Source: JBGTGG01 sp964398945
GTDB lineage: Bacteria > Bacteroidota > Bacteroidia > Cytophagales > Cyclobacteriaceae
Direction of reading: 5' to 3'
Assembly (NCBI GenBank): GCA_964398945.1
Contig: CAYNOT010000012.1
Span: 1-64,000 of the forward strand
Length of the DNA: 64,000 bases
Made by a program: the position numbers and the translations under genes
In this document: piece by piece, positions 36,537-43,105 of the stretch
How the letters are laid out: every line of letters starts with the position of its first letter
Position numbering within the stretch: position 1 is the stretch's first letter
The notes under the pieces: generated by a model
Databases searched by the model: none
What the model saw: the letters and a program-made list of their open reading frames with translations, nothing else
Told to the model about the DNA's origin: nothing

Positions 36537-38282
36537 ATGAACATGATGAAAAATATTAAACATATAGTGGCGGTCATAGTGCTGCTGATAGTGTCCGGGT
36601 GTGACGACTCCTTTCTGGATATGACGAACAGATACGGGTCAAACACCGATACGTTTTACAAAACGAAAGCCGACTTTGATGCTGCGCTCGCTGGGGTTTA
36701 TAATACCCTGTATTTGGCTGGTGGAAATGTGTTTGCTGAAGAGCATATCACGGCCTCGTTGCTGAGTGACATTGTGCTGGCAGGAGGCGGAGCTGATGAC
36801 CAAGGCGCCAAGAATGTGGACAATTTTGTAGACCCAAACGATGATACATACAGGGATTTGTGGGTAGAAGCCTACAACGGTATTTTCCGCGCTAATAGTA
36901 TCATCGAGAAGATAGCAGATGCAAATCTATCTACAGATTTTGGTAGTGAAGCAGAAGTAGAAGCATATAAAAACCAAGTTTTAGGTGAGTCATATTTTAT
37001 GCGTGGCTTTCTGTTTTTCAGGGCAGCCAAATTTTTTGGTGGCATGCCATTGATTACAGCAACCACAACTCCTCGCGATGTGCCGCGGGCATCCTTTACA
37101 GATACGTTCGGTCAAATAGCAGCCGACTTAAAGCAAGCAATTGATCTCTTGCCAAGGACTAGCCCTGCCGCTATTCCTGCTTCAGAATTTGGCCATACCA
37201 ACCATTGGGTGGCGCAGGCCTACTTAGCGCGTGTCTATCTGTTTTACACGGGCTACATGACCAACATGGAAGGACAGGCAACTACTGAGTTTACATTGCC
37301 GGATGGTGGCACCATAACCAAACAGGATGTGATTGATGAATTGACTGACTGCGTCAATAACAGTGGCTTTGCCTTACTATCTGACTTCCGCAACTTGTGG
37401 CCGTACAGCTATGTGAACCAAAGTGCTGGAGATACCACAAAATATCCATGGGCTCATACCGAAGGCTTATCCTGGGCTGGACAGGACGGATTTAATAGTT
37501 CTGTTGGTACAGGTAATACGGAGGTGATGTTTTCCCTCCGGTACTCCTTTGCTGACTGGGGTTGGACTAAAGGACAAAGAACAACAAACCGGGCCTGCCT
37601 GTTTATGGGGCTTCGTGATAACTCGAACCTTACTCCATTCGGTCAGGGTTGGGGATGGGGCACTGTTCATTCGGATTTCTTTGCCCAGTGGGACAATGAT
37701 GACTCCAGAAAACTAGGATCCGTGCTCCGGGTAGGCGTAGCAGAAGAGGGCACAGACGGCTACCAGCCTGATAAGGGAGACCATGAAACAGGGCTTTTCA
37801 ATAAGAAATACATGCACCTGGAATACGATGATGGTTCCGGTGATGGAATGAAGGGAATGTTCAACTATATCTACAACTGGACAAATACTGATATGCAACT
37901 CAGGCACGCCCAGGACTTCTACTACATGCGTTTTGCGGATGTGCTGCTAATGCTGTCTGAACTTACCGGAGATGCCCAATATATGAACCGGGTAAGGGAC
38001 AGGGCAGGCTTGCCGGCCGTGGCCTATTCATTGGACGCGCTTAAACAAGAGCGGTTGCACGAGCTGGCTTTCGAGGGGCTTCGCTGGTTTGATTTAGTAC
38101 GCTGGGGCGATGTAGACGATGATTCCAAAAACTTTTATGACAATGAAATAGATGTGCGTAACACTGGCAGTCCTGCTACTTACAAAGTCATTTATCGTAC
38201 AGAAACCAAAGGGCTGGTGTCTATTCCTGAGTCTGAGATCAGGCTGTCGAATGGTGTATATCAACAAAATCCAGGATGGTAA
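36537..38282 (+). CDS. SusD/RagB family nutrient-binding lipoprotein
   Basis: A 581-residue lipoprotein with lipobox VSGC (about Cys22). SusD features are FLDMTNRYGSNTDTFYKTKADFDAALAGVYNTL, the TPR-containing helical scaffold with YFMRGFLFFRAAKFFGGMPLI, and the C-terminal signature QERLHELAFEGLRWFDLVRWG. It is surface-exposed and captures glycan for the SusC channel. It is cotranscribed with susC (13 bp gap) and followed by a third lipoprotein gene. Confidence 0.97.
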   Translation: MNMMKNIKHIVAVIVLLIVSGCDDSFLDMTNRYGSNTDTFYKTKADFDAALAGVYNTLYLAGGNVFAEEHITASLLSDIVLAGGGADDQGAKNVDNFVDPNDDTYRDLWVEAYNGIFRANSIIEKIADANLSTDFGSEAEVEAYKNQVLGESYFMRGFLFFRAAKFFGGMPLITATTTPRDVPRASFTDTFGQIAADLKQAIDLLPRTSPAAIPASEFGHTNHWVAQAYLARVYLFYTGYMTNMEGQATTEFTLPDGGTITKQDVIDELTDCVNNSGFALLSDFRNLWPYSYVNQSAGDTTKYPWAHTEGLSWAGQDGFNSSVGTGNTEVMFSLRYSFADWGWTKGQRTTNRACLFMGLRDNSNLTPFGQGWGWGTVHSDFFAQWDNDDSRKLGSVLRVGVAEEGTDGYQPDKGDHETGLFNKKYMHLEYDDGSGDGMKGMFNYIYNWTNTDMQLRHAQDFYYMRFADVLLMLSELTGDAQYMNRVRDRAGLPAVAYSLDALKQERLHELAFEGLRWFDLVRWGDVDDDSKNFYDNEIDVRNTGSPATYKVIYRTETKGLVSIPESEIRLSNGVYQQNPGW

Positions 38283-38310
38283 TATTGATGTAACTTAAAA
38301 TCTAACAGAA

Positions 38311-39183
38311 ATGAAAGTGACTAAAAATATAACAACATTAATCGTAGCGGGAATAATGCTATTCTCAGCTGGCTGCGAGCCTATTGAAGATAGAGATCTG
38401 TTGAAAAACAGTTTTAACCCTGATAACATCGAGATAGAGGTAATACAAACCGCTGGTGGTACCGGAAATGGTTTGACCCTAAAAATGAACACCCCAGGAG
38501 TCATTGGATACTGGGATTATGTCATTGATAAAAAGTATACTGATGTTGTAAATAATGTGATTTTTCCAATTCGGGGAACTTTCACATTTAAGTACATTGT
38601 ATCTACACCTTACATTAACGGAAGTAATCCGGATGACCGTGATGTTATAATTAAAACCATTGAGGTAACGATCGATGAGCTCGATCAGCCTCTTCCTGAA
38701 GTCTATTATCCACTTGTTGGAGAAAACCTTGAAGGAAAAACTTGGGTATTTGCTACAAGTGAGCCTTTGTGGTGGTTTATGTCATCTGATGATGGTAACT
38801 ATATGGGGGCTTGGTGGAATGCAGCAGACTGCTGCGCTCCGCCAGATACAGGAGGCAAGATGGTTTTCGATTTGGAAGGTGGGACTAACTATACCTATTA
38901 TGCCGATGCAGGAGGAGTAGCCACAGGCTCAGGCTCTTTCAGCTTTAGTAGCGACTATACAAAACTGACTATTGGTGGTGGAGTGAACATATTAGGCGGT
39001 GAAGGCACTGGTGCTAATGCTTGCGCTAACTCACTTTCAATTAGCTCATTCGGTGTCTATGAAATTAAGGAATTGACAGCTGAAAGACTAGTACTTTATA
39101 TTCAAGAGGCTGGAGATAGAAACAGTACTGAACCTGAACCATGCAGGAGTGGCTGGACATGGGTATTTGTACCTGAAGAATAA
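38311..39183 (+). CDS. surface lipoprotein of the SusCD locus (SusE/F position)
   Basis: A 290-residue lipoprotein: signal with lipobox FSAGC (about Cys21), a PKD-like domain (about 35-125), and a beta-rich C-terminal half. Aromatic clusters (PLWWFMSSDDGNYMGAWWN) and a Cys pair (ADCCAPP) could form a glycan-binding face and a disulfide. It occupies the place of surface glycan-binding proteins behind SusD and is 28 bp downstream. No named family was recognised with certainty. A strong terminator follows. Confidence 0.8.
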   Translation: MKVTKNITTLIVAGIMLFSAGCEPIEDRDLLKNSFNPDNIEIEVIQTAGGTGNGLTLKMNTPGVIGYWDYVIDKKYTDVVNNVIFPIRGTFTFKYIVSTPYINGSNPDDRDVIIKTIEVTIDELDQPLPEVYYPLVGENLEGKTWVFATSEPLWWFMSSDDGNYMGAWWNAADCCAPPDTGGKMVFDLEGGTNYTYYADAGGVATGSGSFSFSSDYTKLTIGGGVNILGGEGTGANACANSLSISSFGVYEIKELTAERLVLYIQEAGDRNSTEPEPCRSGWTWVFVPEE

Positions 39184-39210
39184 AATAAAAGGGTAACTTA
39201 GGTTCCCTGA

Positions 39211-39248
39211 AACCCAACTCAAAATTTCATTTTGAGTTGGGTTTTTTA
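39211..39248 (+). terminator. terminator of the SusCD operon
   Basis: AACCCAACTCAAAAT and ATTTTGAGTTGGGTT form a 15-bp perfect stem around TTC, followed by TTTTTT. The next 157 bp, up to repeat R1, show no gene. Confidence 0.9.
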
Positions 39249-39405
39249 TTTCAAAGGGAAGTATTCTAAAGGAGTTCCTTAAAACGAAACGGGATTGATC
39301 CCACTCCCTACCCCCTTATTTCCAAGGACAAAAATCTGTATTCCTTCAAAGAAGCTCTTAACCTTAGCGAAACATCAACATACGAATGCACTTAGCCAAT
39401 ACGTT

Positions 39406-39611
39406 ATTAAAATGATTTTTTGTATCCAATAATTCAGGTTTATCCTGACAATTACACTATAAGAGATAACTAAAACATCGGCTATTCCGATAGGACAGGA
39501 CATCAACTTTTGTACTATCCATTGGAAGAAGTATTGGTTGAAAAAATGTGGTCAGTGGGAAACCAAACCACAAATTTACACTGAACCCCGCCATTGATTA
39601 TGCACCTTTGT
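39406..39611. repeat. R repeat, copy 1 (~205 bp)
   Basis: Nearly identical to 40590-40799: about five substitutions in the central 190 bp, and identical over the last ~95 bp. It contains dyads TCAGG-TTTAT-CCTGA, ATCGG-CTATT-CCGAT and GTGGT...ACCAC. It begins 20 bp beyond the stop of higA, on the 3' side of that operon. Confidence 0.93.
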
Positions 39612-39630
39612 TGTGCGTTCGACTTTTCTT

Positions 39631-39954
39631 TCAACCAATTGTTACGAAGTTCTTCTCAATTTTTACGTTAAAGTTTATCTCAGCTTTTAATGCTTTAAAA
39701 ACCTTAAGTACTGTGTCAATTGTCGCGCTGTTTGTACTGCTCTCAAGTTTGGATATCTGTGCTTTTTGAACTCCCACAAGTTTTCCTAACTCCTCTTGAG
39801 TCAAGTTACGTTCTAGTCTTGCTGCTTTAATCATCTTTCCCAAAACGTCCATACGAAGTTCATATTCGTAGTCATCTCTTTTCTTTGTCCCCACTTTGCC
39901 GATGTACTTGTCTTTCATCTCGGCAAGTGTGTACGTTTTCATTCCTTTTGCCAT
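39631..39954 (-). CDS. higA: HigA-type antitoxin (XRE HTH)
   Basis: A 107-residue protein. The XRE helix-turn-helix occupies about residues 36-90 (MIKAARLERNLTQEELGKLVGVQKAQISKLESSTNSATIDTVLKVFKAL in family terms), with a basic N-terminal extension and a short C-terminal tail. In HigBA modules the antitoxin follows the toxin and represses the shared promoter. Here it starts 6 bp after higB. A dyad over the promoter (40361-40378) is its likely operator. Confidence 0.9.
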   Translation of the reverse strand: MAKGMKTYTLAEMKDKYIGKVGTKKRDDYEYELRMDVLGKMIKAARLERNLTQEELGKLVGVQKAQISKLESSTNSATIDTVLKVFKALKAEINFNVKIEKNFVTIG

Positions 39955-39960
39955 AATGGT

Positions 39961-40323
39961 TTATTTTTTGTTTTTTTTATTAAAACCTGCCTGCCGGTAG
40001 GCAAGGTATCGTTCTCTAATTCTTACTGCTCTCTCGATTTCATTTTCAGGAACTTTGTCAACTTTTTTAATGAAACCATGAGTTGCCATTACCAAAGTTT
40101 CTTTGTTGTCAATCTTGTCCCAAAATGCTAATAGTCGAATTTGAAGCCCTTCGTATTTCGTCCTAAATTCCCAAATCTCTTTCTTTAGCTTTTTAAAAAG
40201 TCTTGGGTCATTTGTCTGTTCTACAAGGTCAATGTTGTAAAGTATTTTCTTAACAGTCTTTGGTTTTAAAGCGGCCATGAACTCGTCCGCTTCTTCTAAA
40301 AATCTCGTGTCAAAATATTTCAT
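39961..40323 (-). CDS. higB: HigB-type toxin (RelE/ParE, Gp49-like)
   Basis: A 120-residue protein matching the phage-derived Gp49/HigB family: LKPKTVKKILYNIDLVEQT, then FKKLKKEIWEFRTKYEGLQIRLLAFWD and the VMATHGFIKKVDKVPENEIERA core. These toxins cut mRNA on the ribosome. The frame is complete and the conserved basic/aromatic residues are present, so it may be active. The C-terminal residues LAYRQAG are encoded by a 16-bp palindrome (39988-40003), an odd tail likely gained by insertion of a dispersed palindromic repeat. Confidence 0.88.
   Translation of the reverse strand: MKYFDTRFLEEADEFMAALKPKTVKKILYNIDLVEQTNDPRLFKKLKKEIWEFRTKYEGLQIRLLAFWDKIDNKETLVMATHGFIKKVDKVPENEIERAVRIRERYLAYRQAGFNKKNKK
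39988..40003. repeat. palindromic repeat inside the end of higB
   Basis: TGCCTGCCGGTAGGCA is a 16-bp palindrome (14/16 self-complementary). It resembles dispersed palindromes common in Bacteroidota genomes and falls in frame within the last codons of higB. Confidence 0.6.
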
Positions 40324-40346
40324 TAACCATATCTAGTTCAACGAGG

Positions 40347-40378
40347 CAAAGATAATAAAAGTTTCCAATTATAGAAAC
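40347..40378 (-). promoter_or_regulatory. higBA promoter and HigA operator
   Basis: -7 box TATCTTTG on the minus strand (40347-40354). Immediately upstream, GTTTCCAATTATAGAAAC (40361-40378) is a dyad with arms GTTTC/GAAAC covering the spacer and -33 region. This is the expected place for autorepression by HigA. Confidence 0.6.
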
Positions 40379-40435
40379 TCTGTTTTCACTATTTCGGAGG
40401 AGGAATCTTCTCAGAAAAGCTGACGCACAACGTAT

Positions 40436-40545
40436 TCTATATCTATTGGCGATCATTTATTATATAATAAAACATCCACCCTTCTCCCTTCTTGCTGAAA
40501 GAATTTACCTTTGGTGAAAATTTAAATTTATATGCTTCAAAACAT
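40436..40545 (+). repeat. P repeat, copy 1: pgi leader (~110 bp)
   Basis: Matches 41758-41873 along its whole length, with two substitutions and 5+1 inserted bases in copy 2. From 40499 on it also matches the leader of the intact pgi (43072 onward). It contains the -7 box TACCTTTG (40506-40513) shared by all three copies, and ends in the first codons of a pgi copy. Confidence 0.9.
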
Positions 40546-40594
40546 CAATCCCACTGAAACACGGGCCTGGCAAAAACTTGAAATGCACCATTAA
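40532..40594 (+). pseudogene. pgi 5'-end fragment (19 matching codons)
   Basis: The frame MLQNINPTETRAWQKLEMH is identical in protein to the start of the intact pgi at 43106. It then hits repeat R2 and stops at TAA (40592-40594). Only two bases differ from pgi in this stretch, AAT/AAC and CTT/CTA, and both are silent. Confidence 0.9.
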
Positions 40595-40799
40595 ATGATG
40601 TTTTGCATCCAATATATCAGGTTTATCCTGACAATTACACTATAAGAGATAACTAAAACATCAGCTATTCCGATAGGACAGGACATCAACTTTTGTGCTA
40701 TCCATTGGAAGAAGTATTGGTTGAAAAAATGTGGTCAGTGGGAAACCAAACCACAAATTTACACTGAACCCCGCCATTGATTATGCACCTTTGTTTGTG
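40590..40799. repeat. R repeat, copy 2
   Basis: About 210 bp, near-identical to 39406-39611. It begins within codon 20 of the truncated pgi copy and ends 13 bp before the hepT stop codon, so R again lies on the 3' side of a toxin-antitoxin operon. Confidence 0.93.
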
Positions 40800-40811
40800 T
40801 GCTGGTCGGCC

Positions 40812-41144
40812 TTACTCAATCTTTTTGTTTATCTCGTCCTTAAGCGGTCTTAAATGCCGGGTTACAATTGACCAAATAATTGAGTCGTCAACATTGTCGT
40901 ATGAGTGGATCAACCTGTTTCTCAAACTTATTATTTGTGAAGCATTTTTTAAGTCGTTCGTATTTGATTCTTTCAAAAATTTATTGACAGCTTCTCCAAT
41001 AATTCCCAAATGTCGCTCAACAGCCCCTTTGGTCTTTAGGTCTTTCTCGTATTCACCAAATGATTTTAAATCTTTTGTAAAGTCCTCAATCAGTTCGATT
41101 GAGTTGGAAATGTCAGACAAAAACTTTTTCTCCTTCTCGGTCAT
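40812..41144 (-). CDS. hepT: HepT-type HEPN toxin (DUF86)
   Basis: A 110-residue all-helical HEPN protein. The catalytic RNase motif R-x4-H is present in SLRNRLIHSYDNVDDSIIW (R...H plus the adjacent Tyr used in AMPylation-type neutralisation). It pairs with the overlapping MntA gene (32 bp overlap). Family knowledge: HepT is an RNase toxin and MntA silences it by adding AMP to the Tyr of the R-x4-H-x-Y motif. That motif, RxxxxHxY, is exactly met here (RNRLIHSY). Confidence 0.9.
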   Translation of the reverse strand: MTEKEKKFLSDISNSIELIEDFTKDLKSFGEYEKDLKTKGAVERHLGIIGEAVNKFLKESNTNDLKNASQIISLRNRLIHSYDNVDDSIIWSIVTRHLRPLKDEINKKIE

Positions 41145-41448
41145 AGATTAACTTTTTTGTCCGATTGATGTTTGATTTGAGATATGGATTTCGAATCGAG
41201 TCCTCTGTTAATAAATCTACCTTTCTCTTAAAAAGGGCTTCAAGTTTGTCCCATAGTGAAAGTAAAGCTTCTCCACGGTCGGCTGGGTCGTCAATGTCAA
41301 TTTTGACAACTACGTCAATATCGCTTGTGTCTGGGTCAAAGTGGTCGGTAATGGATGACCCGAAAGCATAAATTTTGTCCACCTTGTGTGAACGACATAA
41401 GTCAACAAAGTCGGTGTGCCTTTCCCTTATTAAAGTCATTAAATCCAT
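41113..41448 (-). CDS. mntA: MntA-type nucleotidyltransferase antitoxin
   Basis: A 111-residue minimal nucleotidyltransferase. The signature GS-x10-D-x-D is clear in AFGSSITDHFDPDTSDIDVVV, and the later Asp in KRKVDLLT completes the metal triad. MntA enzymes AMPylate and silence the HEPN toxin. The ATG at 41448 is preferred; the frame can also open at TTG 41454. The gene overlaps hepT by 32 bp, a strong sign of translational coupling. Confidence 0.9.
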   Translation of the reverse strand: MDLMTLIRERHTDFVDLCRSHKVDKIYAFGSSITDHFDPDTSDIDVVVKIDIDDPADRGEALLSLWDKLEALFKRKVDLLTEDSIRNPYLKSNINRTKKLIYDREGEKVFV

Positions 41449-41497
41449 GTTCAAATATACTTAATTCTTGGGTCATTTTTCGTCCGGACTTGCCCGG

Positions 41498-41540
41498 CTT
41501 TGACCCAGGTAGAACGGGAAGTGCTAAGGCATAAAAAAAA
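41498..41540. repeat. Q repeat, copy 1
   Basis: A 43-bp stretch starting CTTTGACCCAGGTAGAACGG, matching 43022-43064 at 37/43 positions. It lies 49 bp upstream of the mntA start, as the other copy lies 27 bp after the DUF1016 gene. Confidence 0.75.
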
Positions 41541-41555
41541 AGATATTAACTGGAC

Positions 41556-41667
41556 TTACGTATAAACGCCACGAAGGCTAAGACACTAATTTTTTTTATC
41601 AGATTGCATTCAAAAGGACTACTTCTCTTCGTGACTTTGCGCCTTAGTGGCAAAATCTGCGTAACGT
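41556..41667. repeat. ~110-bp imperfect inverted repeat (MITE-like)
   Basis: The left arm contains GCCACGAAGGCTAAGACACTAA. The right arm contains CTTCGTGACTTTGCGCCTTAGTGGC, its imperfect reverse complement, and the ends are TTACG and CGTAA. Sequences of this kind are dispersed in Bacteroidota genomes. No coding content. Confidence 0.65.
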
Positions 41668-41757
41668 CAAATATTAACTATTTCACTATTTTTTCAAATG
41701 GCCCGTCAAAAGACGGTGGGTTTCCGGGTTTCACCAAAGAATCGCATCATAATATTG

Positions 41758-41873
41758 TCTATATTTATTGGCGATCATTTATTATATAATAAAACATCCA
41801 CCCTTCTCCCTTCCCTTCTTGCTGAAAGAATTTACCTTTGGTGAAAATTTTAAATTTATATGCTCCAAAACAT
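41758..41873 (+). repeat. P repeat, copy 2: pgi leader (~116 bp)
   Basis: Same sequence as 40436-40545, including TACCTTTG (41833-41840) and an ATG (41860) followed by CTCCAAAACAT. The frame MLQNI then diverges from pgi and stops after 12 codons. 41874-41959 carries no further recognisable element before the DUF1016 gene. Confidence 0.9.
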
Positions 41874-41959
41874 AACAGGCAAACGAATAAACGAATAAGC
41901 CCCGTTGGAGGTATTCAACAAAATTTAGAAAACGAAACTATTAAATCTGCCATTTGCAC

Positions 41960-42994
41960 ATGATAGAACCCTCGGAAATACAATCAAAACAATACCACAA
42001 GTGGCTTAACTCTATTAAGAAAAAAATAAAATCGGCCCAACTGAAAGCTGCTATAAGTGTAAGTACCCAGCTTATGGAATTGTATTGGGATTTGGCAAAA
42101 GATATTGTAAACAAACAAAGTGATGCTGATTGGGGCGATGCTATTTTGGAGCATTTGGCTACCGACCTGAGATTAAGCTTCCCGGATATAAATGGCTTTT
42201 CAAGGCGTAATCTATACGCTATACGTCAATGGTACTTGTTTTACAGCACCGTTTCAGAATTTGTGCCACAGCCTGTGGCACAAATTCCATGGGGGCACAA
42301 CCGTCTTATCATTTCTAAAGTAAAAAATATCAAAGAAGCCTTGTTTTATTGCAATGCTACAGTCGAAAATGGCTGGAGCAGGGAACAGTTGGAAATACAA
42401 ATCAAAAACAAATATTACCAGGCAAAAGGTAAATCAATTACCAATTTTGAAAACACCTTGCCACAACCCCAGTCTCAATTAGCTGTTGAAACCCTTAAAA
42501 ATCCTTACAATTTGGATTTTCTGGGATTAGAAGATGATGCTTTGGAAAAAGAGATTGAAAATGCAATGATGCAGCACATCACAAAGTTTTTATTGGAATT
42601 GGGCAAAGGTTTTGCTTTTGTAGGTAGGCAGTATTCCTTGATGGTTAGCGAAAGCGAATACTTTATTGATTTGCTTTTTTATCATTTACAGTTAAGGTGT
42701 TATGTTGTAATTGAATTAAAATCAGGGAAATTCAAGCCTGAATATGCCGGGAAACTAAATTTCTATCTTTCGGCAATAGACAGCCAGCTAAAGCACCCAC
42801 AAGACAGCCCAAGCATCGGCTTGATCCTGTGCAAGCACAAAGATAAAGTAGAAGCGGAATATTCCCTGCGGGATATACAAAAACCGATTGGCATTAGCGA
42901 ATACAAACTAACACATGCCTTGCCTAAAAAATTAAAAAGTCAGTTGCCAACAGTAGAGCAATTGGAAAGTCGGTTGAGCAAGAATGATAAGTAG
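41960..42994 (+). CDS. DUF1016/YhcG-type PDDEXK nuclease
   Basis: A 344-residue protein. The N-terminal DUF1016 helical domain (about 10-165) contains LMELYWDLAKDIVNKQ and FPDINGFSRRNLYAIRQWYLFY, followed by IPWGHNRLIISK. The C-terminal PDDEXK domain (about 195-330) has the active-site pattern ESEYFIDLLFYH...CYVVIELKSGKFKPEYAGKLNFYL (D and E-x-K in strands). Such proteins accompany restriction systems or mobile elements as putative defence nucleases. No methylase or partner is adjacent. The ATG at 41960 is preferred over a TTG at 41954. Confidence 0.9.
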   Translation: MIEPSEIQSKQYHKWLNSIKKKIKSAQLKAAISVSTQLMELYWDLAKDIVNKQSDADWGDAILEHLATDLRLSFPDINGFSRRNLYAIRQWYLFYSTVSEFVPQPVAQIPWGHNRLIISKVKNIKEALFYCNATVENGWSREQLEIQIKNKYYQAKGKSITNFENTLPQPQSQLAVETLKNPYNLDFLGLEDDALEKEIENAMMQHITKFLLELGKGFAFVGRQYSLMVSESEYFIDLLFYHLQLRCYVVIELKSGKFKPEYAGKLNFYLSAIDSQLKHPQDSPSIGLILCKHKDKVEAEYSLRDIQKPIGISEYKLTHALPKKLKSQLPTVEQLESRLSKNDK

Positions 42995-43021
42995 CCCCAT
43001 TTTAATAAAACACCAGACTGA

Positions 43022-43064
43022 CTTTGACCCAGATAGAACGGAAAGTACAACGGCATTAAAAAAA
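43022..43064. repeat. Q repeat, copy 2
   Basis: Matches 41498-41540 at 37/43 positions. It lies between the DUF1016 gene and the intact pgi leader. Confidence 0.75.
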
Positions 43065-43079
43065 TAGACGGAAGAATTC

Positions 43080-43087
43080 TACCTTTG
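43080..43087 (+). promoter_or_regulatory. pgi -7 box (P copy 3)
   Basis: TACCTTTG 18 bp before the pgi ATG, kept in all three leader copies. Sequence homologous to the other P copies begins only at about 43072. The upstream part has been replaced by the DUF1016 module and no TTTG is found at the -33 position. Confidence 0.5.
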
Positions 43088-43105
43088 GTGAAAATTTAAA
43101 TTTAT

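Noticed and set aside
39360..39405. Possible fourth decayed pgi leader left of R1 (AAACATCAAC and AATGCACTT words)
   Set aside because: Only two short matches of 8-10 bases in the right order. This could be chance, so it is not claimed as a repeat copy.
39548..39769. Plus-strand ORF across R1 and the end of higA
   Set aside because: It spans a repeat and the antisense of higA, so it is a shadow of other features.
40410..40436. Integron attC-like site near GCTGACGCACAACG
   Set aside because: It resembles cassette-end sequences, but the core RYYYAAC/GTTRRRY pair could not be matched and no integron integrase is present.
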